DNA from: CALAEC01 sp050692915
GTDB taxonomy: Bacteria; Actinomycetota; UBA4738; CALAEC01
NCBI GenBank assembly: GCA_050692915.1
Contig: JBOGVU010000087.1
Location: forward strand, 1-10,106
Length of the DNA: 10,106 nucleotides
Reading direction: 5' to 3'
In this document: positions 1 to 5,473 of the stretch, piece by piece
Layout of the letters: every line of letters starts with the position of its first letter
Position numbering within the stretch: position 1 is the first letter of the stretch
Position numbers and translations under genes: made by a program
The notes under the pieces: generated by a model
What the model was told of the DNA's origin: nothing
Databases searched by the model: none
Seen by the model: only the letters and a program-made list of their open reading frames with translations

Positions 1-135
1 GTCATGCCCGGGGACAACGTGGAGATGACCACCTCCCTGGAGAAGCCCATCGCCATGGAGGAGGGCCTCCGGTTCGCCATCCGGGAGGGCGGCCGGACCG
101 TGGGCGCCGGACGTGTGACCAAGGTCATCAACTAG
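1..135 (+). CDS. tuf: Elongation factor Tu, C-terminal fragment (5' end outside window)
   Basis: The first 44 codons visible, read from base 1, end in TAG at 133-135 and give the C-terminal beta-barrel (domain III) of EF-Tu. It starts VMPGDNVEM, continues with EGLRFAIREGGRTVGAG and ends VTKVIN, the usual EF-Tu terminus. EF-Tu is the cytosolic GTPase that delivers aminoacyl-tRNA to the ribosome. The GTPase domain and start lie upstream of the window. The next gene is rpmG, 17 nt downstream, with no terminator-like hairpin between them, so read-through into rpmG is likely. A tuf copy near secE-nusG is a familiar arrangement (E. coli tufB). Identification is near certain from the motifs; only the extent is partial. 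Confidence 0.97.
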   Translation, partial: VMPGDNVEMTTSLEKPIAMEEGLRFAIREGGRTVGAGRVTKVIN

Positions 136-152
136 GGAGCGAGAGCGAGCGC

Positions 153-317
153 ATGCCGAAGTCAGACAACCGCCCGACGATCACGCTCGCCTGCGGCGAG
201 TGCAAGCGCCGCAACTACGTGACCAGGAAGAACAAGGTCAACGACCGGGACCGGATCGAGCTCCGGAAGTTCTGCCGGTGGTGCCGCCAGCACACGGCGC
301 ACCGCGAGACCCGGTAG
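153..317 (+). CDS. rpmG: Large ribosomal subunit protein bL33
   Basis: This 54-residue protein starts MPKSDNRPTITLACGECK and is highly basic. It has the zinc-binding pairs C14-x2-C17 and C41-x2-C44, making it the cysteine-containing (C+) form of L33 rather than the zinc-free form. L33 sits near the E site of the 50S subunit. Its length matches the family (about 50-55 residues). The ATG at 153 is 17 nt after the tuf stop; upstream is only a purine-rich GGAGCGAGAGCGAG stretch with no tight Shine-Dalgarno. The gene is too short to stand out among overlapping frames, and the following dehydrogenase frame runs through it. It is placed between tuf and the tRNA-Trp/secE cluster, the actinobacterial rpmG position next to the hadAB genes. 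Confidence 0.96.
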   Translation: MPKSDNRPTITLACGECKRRNYVTRKNKVNDRDRIELRKFCRWCRQHTAHRETR

Positions 318-322
318 GGCCC

Positions 323-1963
323 GTGGGCGGCGCGACCCACCAGGTCACGAACCAGCCGCCGCCCCTCGAGGGATACAACCTGTTCGAGACCGATCGGCCC
401 CTGGCCGAGGCGGTCCGGCGCGAGGGGGCCTCGTGGTCCGAGCCGGACCTGGTCGCCCTGGGCAAGCTCGCCGGCGCCGCCGAGGTCCTTCGACTCGGGG
501 ACGAGGCCAACCGCCACCCCCCGGTGCTCAGGACCCACGACCGGTACGGCCACCGGATCGACGAGGTGCAGTTCCACCCTGCCTGGCACAGGCTCCTGGG
601 CCTGTCGGTGAGCCACGGGATCCACGCTCTGCCGTGGCGGGAGCCGAGGGCCGGGGCCCACGCCGCCCGGGCCGCCATGATGATCCTGGTCAGCGAGGTC
701 GAGGCCGGGCACGGCTGTCCGGTCTCCATGACCTACGCCGCGGTCCCGGCTCTCCGGGCCGAACCCGAGGTGGCCGCGGAGTGGGAGCCCCGGCTGACCT
801 CCCTCGACTACGACCCCCGTCTCGCCCCGCCGGCCGACAAGGCCGGCGCGCTGTCCGGTATGGCCATGACCGAGAAGCAGGGGGGCTCGGACGTGCGGGC
901 GAACACGACCCGTGCCGAGCCGCTCTCCGCGCCCGGGGAGTACGCCCTGACCGGCCACAAGTGGTTCTGCTCCGCCCCGATGTCCGACGCGTTCCTGGTT
1001 CTGGCCCAGGCCCCGGCCGGCCTGACCTGCTTCCTCCTTCCCCGGGTCCTCCCCGACGGGAACCGAAACGGGTTCCGCATCCAGCGCCTCAAGGACAAGC
1101 TGGGGAACCGGTCGAACGCCTCCGCGGAGATCGAGTTGGAGGCGGCGTGGGCCAGGCGGGTCGGCGAGGAGGGCCGGGGCGTGCCCACGATCGTCGAGAT
1201 GGTGAACCACACCAGGCTGGATTGCGTGCTGGGCTCGACCGGGATCCTGCGCCGGGCCGTGGCCGAGGCCACCCACCACTCCGCCCATCGCAGCGCCTTC
1301 GGGAAGCTCCTGATCGATCAGCCGCTGATGCGGAACGTGCTGGCCGACCTCTGCATGGAGTCCGAGGTCTCCACGCTCACGGCGATGAGGCTGGCCCGGG
1401 CCGTGGACGAGGCCGAGGTCTCCGAGGAAGCTACCCACCTCAAGCGGCTCGCGGTGGCCGTCGGCAAGTACTGGGTGTGCAAGCGAACCGTGGGTGCCGT
1501 GTCGGAGGCCCTGGAGTGCCTGGGCGGAAACGGCTTCGTCGAGGAGTCCGGCCTGCCCCGCCTGTACCGGGAGACGCCGCTGAACTCGATCTGGGAGGGC
1601 TCGGGCAACGTGATCGCCCTCGACGTCCTCCGGATCCTGGCGAAGACGCCCCAAGCCCTCGACGCGTTCCTGGCCGAGGTGGACCTGGCAGCGGGAGGCA
1701 ACCCTCGGCTCGACGAGCACGTGGCGAAGCTTCGGGTGAACCTGGGAGACCGTGACGACCTCGAGACCCGGGCCCGTCGCATCGCCGAGGACCTGGCGCT
1801 GGCCCTCCAGGGCTCGCTGGTGGTTCGGCACGCCCCGACCGAGGTGGCCGACGCGTTCTGCGCGTCGAGGCTCGGCGAAGCCGGCGGCCTGGCCTACGGC
1901 ACGCTCCCACCGAAGACGGACCTGGCGGCCATCATCGACCGCCACCGCCCCCGGCCGGACTGA
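323..1963 (+). CDS. aidB: AidB-type acyl-CoA dehydrogenase family flavoprotein
   Basis: The protein has 546 residues, close to E. coli AidB (541). From memory of AidB, the N-terminus aligns well if the GTG at 323 is the start (M-x5-HQVTNQPPPLEGYNLF against AidB THTVFNQPIPL), so I reject the longer frame that begins inside rpmG. Visible landmarks: FHPAWH (85-89), MTEKQGGSDVRANTTRAE (182-199), GHKWF (211-215), RLKDKLGNRSNAS (255-267) and YRETPLNSIWEGSGN (415-429), where the glutamate of WEGSGN corresponds to the usual ACAD base region. The family binds FAD. AidB is linked to the alkylation response and binds DNA in E. coli, but most homologues may simply oxidise acyl-CoAs. It starts 5 nt after the rpmG stop with only weak SD-like GTAGGG, so it is probably co-transcribed and coupled. 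The AidB subfamily call is firm; the substrate is unknown. Confidence 0.9.
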   Translation: MGGATHQVTNQPPPLEGYNLFETDRPLAEAVRREGASWSEPDLVALGKLAGAAEVLRLGDEANRHPPVLRTHDRYGHRIDEVQFHPAWHRLLGLSVSHGIHALPWREPRAGAHAARAAMMILVSEVEAGHGCPVSMTYAAVPALRAEPEVAAEWEPRLTSLDYDPRLAPPADKAGALSGMAMTEKQGGSDVRANTTRAEPLSAPGEYALTGHKWFCSAPMSDAFLVLAQAPAGLTCFLLPRVLPDGNRNGFRIQRLKDKLGNRSNASAEIELEAAWARRVGEEGRGVPTIVEMVNHTRLDCVLGSTGILRRAVAEATHHSAHRSAFGKLLIDQPLMRNVLADLCMESEVSTLTAMRLARAVDEAEVSEEATHLKRLAVAVGKYWVCKRTVGAVSEALECLGGNGFVEESGLPRLYRETPLNSIWEGSGNVIALDVLRILAKTPQALDAFLAEVDLAAGGNPRLDEHVAKLRVNLGDRDDLETRARRIAEDLALALQGSLVVRHAPTEVADAFCASRLGEAGGLAYGTLPPKTDLAAIIDRHRPRPD

Positions 1964-1966
1964 GCG

Positions 1967-2674
1967 CTAGACGGACTCGCCGGTCCGGACCTTGCCGTGC
2001 CGGATCGCCAGGACCAGCGCCTCGTGCTTCGAGTGCACCCTCAGCTTGAACAGGATGTTCTGCTGGTGGGTCCGAAGCGTGTGACGGCTGATCCCCAGCT
2101 CCTCGGCCAGGCGGCCGGGCGACAGCCCCCTGGCCAGCCCCTGGAGGATCTCGGTCTCCCGGCGGGTAAGCCGGTCCACACGAGCCCGGCTCGCGGCGTC
2201 CAGCCCCCGCTTCCTCCGGAGCCCGGCCAGGATCCGCCGGATCTCGTCAGGTTCGATAAGCGGGTCCCCGCGATGGACGGCCCGGATCGCCTGCACCACG
2301 TCTTTCATCGGCAGGCCCTTCGACAGGAACCCGACCGCGCCCGCGTCGACGGCGCGGGCCACGGTGTGCTCGTCCTCGTACGCCGAGAGCATGATCACCC
2401 GGCTCCCGTCGACCTTCTCGGTGATCCGCCGGGTCGCATCGATCCCGTCGGTCCCGGGCATCTGCACGTCCATCAGGATCACGTCGGGCCGCTTCCGGGC
2501 CGCCATGTCCACGGTCGTGTCGCCATCGTGGGTCACGCCTACCACCGACATGCCGCGCTCCATGCGGATGGCCGCCCGCAGCGCCTCGGCGAACGTCCGG
2601 TGGTCGTCCGCGACGAGCACGCGGATCGAGGGCGAGGCCGATCGCCGCGGGCCGTTCCGGGAGGAAGAGGACAT
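1967..2674 (-). CDS. Orphan NarL/FixJ-type response regulator
   Basis: 235 residues in two domains. The receiver domain spans about 17-135: acidic pair D23-D24 in VLVADDH, phospho-acceptor D69 in VILMDVQMPGTDG, S97 in VIMLSAYED, and K119 in GFLSKG. A linker (136-165) leads to a LuxR-type helix-turn-helix at about 166-230, with LTRRETEILQGLARGLS and ISRHTLRTHQQNILFKLRVHSK. All residues for phosphorylation are present. A Ser/Arg-rich leader of about 16 residues precedes the receiver fold, so an internal start is possible; the ATG at 2674 has only weak SD-like sequence. No histidine kinase is in view. The gene ends 3 bp from the convergent AidB-like gene and is divergent from the SDR gene across 112 bp, so regulation of the SDR operon is a reasonable but unproven guess. 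Confidence 0.93.
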   Translation of the reverse strand: MSSSSRNGPRRSASPSIRVLVADDHRTFAEALRAAIRMERGMSVVGVTHDGDTTVDMAARKRPDVILMDVQMPGTDGIDATRRITEKVDGSRVIMLSAYEDEHTVARAVDAGAVGFLSKGLPMKDVVQAIRAVHRGDPLIEPDEIRRILAGLRRKRGLDAASRARVDRLTRRETEILQGLARGLSPGRLAEELGISRHTLRTHQQNILFKLRVHSKHEALVLAIRHGKVRTGESV

Positions 2675-2725
2675 TCCGTGTCCGATTCTGCCCCGGAACG
2701 GGGGCCGGTGCCACTACCGCTTCGG

Positions 2726-2755
2726 TTGCGGGACGGACCTACCGTCCGGTAGCCT
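2726..2755 (+). promoter_or_regulatory. Candidate promoter with internal dyad operator, SDR-hadAB operon
   Basis: TTGCGG (2726-2731), an 18-nt spacer, then TAGCCT (2750-2755) resembles a weak housekeeping promoter of high-GC actinobacteria. The spacer and -10 contain a 14-bp dyad, CTACCG-TC-CGGTAG (2739-2752), and an overlapping alternative pairing GGACGG (2731-2736) with CCGTCC (2742-2747). A dyad between -35 and -10 is a common place for repressor operators such as TetR-family sites. The SDR start lies about 30 nt downstream. The dyad is seen; the promoter and operator roles are inferred. Confidence 0.5.
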
Positions 2756-2786
2756 CAGCCGGCCCGCCCCACCGGCAAGGAGCGCG

Positions 2787-3590
2787 ATGAGGCTCGAAGG
2801 GAAGATCGCCGTGGTCACCGGCGCCGGTCGAGGGATCGGCCGGGCCACCACTGTGCGCTTCGCGGGGGAAGGAGCCTCCGTGGTCGTCAACGACGTCGAC
2901 GCCGAGCCGGCCGAGGAGACCGCGTCCCTGGTGAAGGAGTCGGGGGGCGAGGCCCTGGTCTCTACGGAGAACACCGTGGACCTGGAGGCGGCCCGCCGGC
3001 TGATGGCGTCGGCGGCCGAGCGATTCGGACGGATCGACATCCTGGTGAACAACGCCGGCATCACCCGGGACAAGACCTTCCACAACCTCGACGACGACCT
3101 GTGGGACTTCGTCCTCGACGTGAACCTCCGGACGGCGTTCCACGCCACGCTGGCCGCGATGCCCTACCTGCGCGAGGTGGCCAAGCGCGAGATGTCGGAG
3201 TACGGCCAGCCCGCCTATCACCGGAAGATCACCTTCACCACGTCGGTGGCCGCCCTGGTGGGCAACGCCGGCCAGGCGAACTACACCGCGGCCAAGGGCG
3301 GGATCGCCGCCCTGACCAGGACCCTGGCCCGCGAGCTGGGGCCGTTCCGGATCAACGTCAACGCGGTGGCGCCTGGATTCATCGAGACCAGGCTCACTGC
3401 AGCGAAGCAGGAGGGCGAGGACATCGGGATCCCTGAGCAGGTCCGCCAGATGGCCCTCATGCTGATCGCCCTCCAGCGGTACGGTGAGCCCGATGACGTG
3501 GCGAACGCCCACCTGTTCCTGGCCAGCGACGAGGCCGACTACATCTCCGGCGTCGTCCTGCCGGTGTCCGGGGGCCAGCTGGGCGCGTAG
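2787..3590 (+). CDS. SDR-family 3-hydroxyacyl dehydrogenase / 3-ketoacyl reductase (FabG-like)
   Basis: A 267-residue classical short-chain dehydrogenase. The Rossmann motif TGAGRGIG is at 11-18, NNAG at 88-91, and the catalytic set is N113, S153, Y166 and K170 (YTAAK). The C-terminal part carries PGFIETRLT and ends SGGQLGA. Aspartate 36 at the end of beta-2 (VVVNDVD) favours NAD(H) over NADP(H) by the usual SDR rule. N113 to S153 is 40 residues against 28 in E. coli FabG, so there is an insertion of about 12 residues around residues 129-147. The ATG at 2787 is preceded by AAGGAG (2777-2782). A HadA/HadB-like pair follows after 18 bp, so the enzyme probably interconverts 3-hydroxyacyl and 3-ketoacyl thioesters in oxidation or elongation. 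The chain carrier (CoA or ACP) is undetermined. Confidence 0.9.
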   Translation: MRLEGKIAVVTGAGRGIGRATTVRFAGEGASVVVNDVDAEPAEETASLVKESGGEALVSTENTVDLEAARRLMASAAERFGRIDILVNNAGITRDKTFHNLDDDLWDFVLDVNLRTAFHATLAAMPYLREVAKREMSEYGQPAYHRKITFTTSVAALVGNAGQANYTAAKGGIAALTRTLARELGPFRINVNAVAPGFIETRLTAAKQEGEDIGIPEQVRQMALMLIALQRYGEPDDVANAHLFLASDEADYISGVVLPVSGGQLGA

Positions 3591-3608
3591 GCGAGACGGA
3601 GGGACCAG

Positions 3609-4061
3609 ATGCCGCTGAATCAGTCGCTGAAGGGCAAGACCTACCAGGAGATCGAGTTCGAGGTGGACCGGGACCGGGTCACGCGGTTCGCGCTGGCGGT
3701 TGGTGAGGACGATCCCCGATTCCTCGAGGCGGAGGCCGCCCGGGCCGAGGGCTTCCCGGACCAGGTGGCGTTCCCCACGTTCCCGACGGTGGTGGGCATC
3801 CTGGCCAGCGCACAGATCGTGGTCGATCCCGAGCTGGGGATGGACTACACGAGGGTGGTGCATGGGGAGCAGGCCTTCGAGTGGCGGCGGCCGATCGTGG
3901 TCGGCGATCGGCTCCGGGCCATCCCCAGGATCGCCGACGTCTTCGTCAAAGGCCCGAACGAGTTCCTGGTGATCGAGGCCGAGGTCAGGGACGGAGACGG
4001 CGAGGTGGTCTGCGTGGCCCGGTCGACCCTCCTGTCCCGGGGCACCGCGGGGGGCGCCTGA
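3609..4061 (+). CDS. hadA: HadA-like (R)-hydroxyacyl dehydratase subunit, MaoC N-terminal type hot-dog
   Basis: 150 residues, close to mycobacterial HadA. It reads as a FAS1-type dehydratase/MaoC N-terminal hot-dog domain, with a FALAVGEDDPRF segment (27-38), FPTFPTVVG (55-63) and the typical HGEQAFEWRRPIVVGDRL (85-102). It lacks the GDxNPxH hydratase-2 signature, as expected for the non-catalytic, substrate-gripping subunit of a HadAB-like heterodimer; the partner downstream has it. The start at 3609 has a good Shine-Dalgarno, GGAGG at 3598-3602. The stop overlaps the ATG of the next gene by one base (TGATG), indicating coupled translation and suggesting a fixed subunit ratio. In Mycobacterium hadA lies directly after rpmG and serves mycolate elongation; here mycolate synthesis cannot be assumed, and the pair could work in beta-oxidation. 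Confidence 0.87.
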   Translation: MPLNQSLKGKTYQEIEFEVDRDRVTRFALAVGEDDPRFLEAEAARAEGFPDQVAFPTFPTVVGILASAQIVVDPELGMDYTRVVHGEQAFEWRRPIVVGDRLRAIPRIADVFVKGPNEFLVIEAEVRDGDGEVVCVARSTLLSRGTAGGA

Positions 4062-4486
4062 TGGGCCGCCCGAGCATCGAGGCGCTGGAGGTCGGCCAGG
4101 AGGTGTTCGAGGCCGCCAAGGTGGTGAAGCGAGAGGACGTGAAGGCCTACGCGGACGCCTCGGGCGACCAGAACCCCCTCCACCAGGACGACGACTTCGC
4201 CCGTTCGGTGGGGTTCCCGGGCATCATCGCCCACGGCATGTTCTCGATGGCCCACCTGGCCAAGGCGGTGAAGGACTGGGCCGGCAACCCCGCGGCCCTC
4301 CGTTCGCTGTCGGTCCAGTTCCGGGCCGTCGTGTACATGGACGAGACGCTCGTGTCGAAGGGGAAGGTGGCCGGCGTGGACCAGGCCACCGGGGACGTTA
4401 CCCTGGACGTGTGGGTCGAGGTCGATCGGGACGGGCAGCGGGTGAAGGCCATCAAGAACGCCCGGGCCGTGGTGAACCTGGGCTGA
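4061..4486 (+). CDS. hadB: HadB-like catalytic (R)-hydratase/dehydratase subunit, MaoC family
   Basis: 141 residues (mycobacterial HadB is about 142), a single MaoC hot-dog domain. The hydratase-2 signature is complete: YADASGDQNPLHQDDDFA (30-47), with D36 and H41 as the expected catalytic pair, followed by the helix containing AHGMFSMAHLA (57-67). It hydrates trans-2-enoyl or dehydrates (3R)-hydroxyacyl thioesters, probably only as a heterodimer with the preceding HadA-like subunit. The start ATG at 4061 shares its A with the upstream stop codon. The preceding SDR gene makes the next chemical step, so the three genes form a functional unit. No HadC-like third subunit is present before tRNA-Trp, unlike Mycobacterium tuberculosis. 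The direction of the reaction in vivo is not decidable from sequence. Confidence 0.9.
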   Translation: MGRPSIEALEVGQEVFEAAKVVKREDVKAYADASGDQNPLHQDDDFARSVGFPGIIAHGMFSMAHLAKAVKDWAGNPAALRSLSVQFRAVVYMDETLVSKGKVAGVDQATGDVTLDVWVEVDRDGQRVKAIKNARAVVNLG

Positions 4487-4494
4487 CCGCCGCC

Positions 4495-4519
4495 GGAACC
4501 CCGGCCGAATCCCCCGTAA
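4495..4519 (+). promoter_or_regulatory. Candidate ECF-type promoter upstream of the sigma gene
   Basis: GGAACC at 4495-4500 and CGTAA at 4515-4519 are separated by 14 nt (15 from GGAAC to CGT), matching the general ECF pattern of a GGAAC-type -35 and CGT-type -10. It sits immediately after the hadB stop and about 38 nt before the sigma start, as expected for autoregulation. The match is seen by eye; function is inferred. Confidence 0.5.
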
Positions 4520-4522
4520 CCT

Positions 4523-4539
4523 CCCGGCCCCCGGCCGGG
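4523..4539 (+). repeat. Perfect 7-bp GC hairpin in the sigma-gene leader
   Basis: CCCGGCC (4523-4529), loop CCC, GGCCGGG (4533-4539) form a very stable stem. No T-run follows (TCTAAGGGGAT), so it is not a canonical intrinsic terminator, although it could attenuate read-through from hadB. It would lie at the very 5' end of a transcript started from the ECF-type promoter and 17 nt before the sigma ATG, just ahead of the AAGGGG ribosome binding site. Confidence 0.5.
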
Positions 4540-4556
4540 TCTAAGGGGATGGCGCG

Positions 4557-5147
4557 ATGGTGAGTCGCGACCTCCTCGACCGCTGCCGGCGAGGCGAGCA
4601 GGCGGCCTTCGAGGAACTGGTGGAGCTGACCCATCGGCGGGTGTTCACGCTCGCGTACCGGCTGGTGGGGGACCGGCACGAGGCGGAGGACGTGGCCCAG
4701 GACGCGTACCTGCGGATGTATCGAGGGCTCCCCGGGTTCCGGGGCGACTCGAGCTTCGAGACGTGGCTGTACAGGATCACTGCAAACGCGGCGGTGAGCC
4801 GCCTGCGCCGCCGGACCCGCTTCGGCGACCTCCTCGACGACCCGGACGACGCCGTGGACATCCCGGACGAGGCGGGCGTGGACCCGGTCGACCGGGACGA
4901 GATCCAGCGGGCCCTGTTCGCCCTTCCGGTGGCCCAGCGCACCGTGCTGGTGATGCGGGATGCCTACGGGTTCTCGATCCGGGAGATCGCGGAGGAGTTG
5001 GGGCTCACGGAGGGAGCGGTCAAGGTCCGCATCCACCGGGCCCGGCGACGGCTGAAGGATCTTGTTTATGGGCCGGCCGAGGCCCACGGGCACGAGGCGG
5101 TGCGGGAACACCTGCCCGAGCTGGCGGAGGAGCGAGGACGTGGCTGA
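4557..5147 (+). CDS. ECF-family RNA polymerase sigma factor with zinc-finger-like C-terminal tail
   Basis: 196 residues. Sigma region 2 spans about 17-88, including the AEDVAQDAYLRMYRGLPGF core-binding segment and SSFETWLYRITANAAVSRLRRR. After an acidic linker (91-114), region 4 spans about 115-168, with LPVAQRTVLVMRDAYGFS and the helix-turn-helix IREIAEELGLTEGAVKVRIHRARRRLK. Region 3 is absent, as in ECF sigmas. AAGGGG at 4543-4548 supports the ATG at 4557. After region 4, where such proteins normally end, a tail of about 26 residues continues. It contains GHEAVREHLPELAEERG, which resembles the first helix of an anti-sigma zinc-finger domain rather than sigma sequence. The following anti-sigma gene overlaps by 8 nt in the +1 frame. 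The target regulon is unknown, but the upstream GGAACC/CGTAA promoter suggests self-activation. Confidence 0.92.
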   Translation: MVSRDLLDRCRRGEQAAFEELVELTHRRVFTLAYRLVGDRHEAEDVAQDAYLRMYRGLPGFRGDSSFETWLYRITANAAVSRLRRRTRFGDLLDDPDDAVDIPDEAGVDPVDRDEIQRALFALPVAQRTVLVMRDAYGFSIREIAEELGLTEGAVKVRIHRARRRLKDLVYGPAEAHGHEAVREHLPELAEERGRG

Positions 5148-5469
5148 CCTAAGGGACTTCGAGGTCCACCTGGCCACCTGCCAGGAGTGCGCCGGCGAGC
5201 TCGCTCGCTACCGGGAGGTCGTGGCGGCGGTGGGATCGCTCCGCGACGCGGTGGAGGAGCCGGGGCCTGGGTTCCCAGGACGCGCCGTGGCCCATGTCCT
5301 TGGGAGCGAGCGTCCTTGGGTCGGCCGGGTCCGGTGGCTGGCCCACGACCGCCGGGTCCACGTGGCCGCCGCGTCCGTGGGCGGGGCCATCGTGGGTGCC
5401 GGGGTCCTCGGGCTGCTGTGGCGGCGGGCCGCCCGTCGCGGCCTGCTCCGGGCCCGGGTGGCGGCCTAG
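5140..5469 (+). CDS. Small membrane-anchored anti-sigma factor, incomplete zinc-finger domain
   Basis: From the GTG at 5140 the product is 109 residues. It opens with ADLRDFEVHLATCQECAGEL, containing H10-x3-C14-x2-C17, the second half of a ZAS/zf-HC2 anti-sigma zinc site. A hydrophobic membrane helix lies at about 74-94 (AAASVGGAIVGAGVLGLLW) and is followed by a basic tail, so the N-terminus should face the cytoplasm and hold the sigma factor. GGAGGAG at 5126-5132 is a good ribosome binding site, 7 nt before the GTG, and the start overlaps the sigma stop (GTGGCTGA). The usual first zinc ligand, about 25 residues before the histidine, is missing in this frame; a matching histidine is in the sigma frame. 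An ATG at 5068 in the same frame gives an unconvincing Arg/Pro-rich N-terminus. The start is therefore uncertain, or a +1 frameshift fuses the two. Confidence 0.75.
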   Translation: MADLRDFEVHLATCQECAGELARYREVVAAVGSLRDAVEEPGPGFPGRAVAHVLGSERPWVGRVRWLAHDRRVHVAAASVGGAIVGAGVLGLLWRRAARRGLLRARVAA

Positions 5470-5473
5470 GCCG
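5462..5473. repeat. 12-bp palindrome spanning two convergent stop codons
   Basis: CGGCCTAGGCCG is a perfect palindrome. Its central CTAG supplies the TAG stop of the anti-sigma gene (5467-5469) on the plus strand and the TAG stop of the coiled-coil gene (5466-5468) on the minus strand. The two genes therefore end in the same four bases. Confidence 0.8.

Noticed and set aside
200..322. Upstream extension of the AidB-like frame inside rpmG
   Set aside because: It overlaps a certain L33 gene and has no similarity to AidB; the family N-terminus fits a GTG start at 323.
215..1945. Long minus-strand open frame (576 aa) opposite the AidB-like gene
   Set aside because: It is Gly/Arg/Pro-rich shadow sequence without motifs; the plus strand encodes a full-length, motif-complete flavoprotein.
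2739..3863. Minus-strand open frame of 374 aa opposite the SDR and HadA-like genes
   Set aside because: Compositional shadow of two well-supported plus-strand genes in high-GC DNA.
4523..4539. Intrinsic terminator after hadB
   Set aside because: The stem is perfect but there is no T-tract after it, so it is listed as a hairpin only.
5068..5139. ATG at 5068 as the anti-sigma start
   Set aside because: The residues it adds are Arg/Pro-rich and unlike any anti-sigma N-terminus; the zinc-finger-like half lies in the other frame over the same bases.
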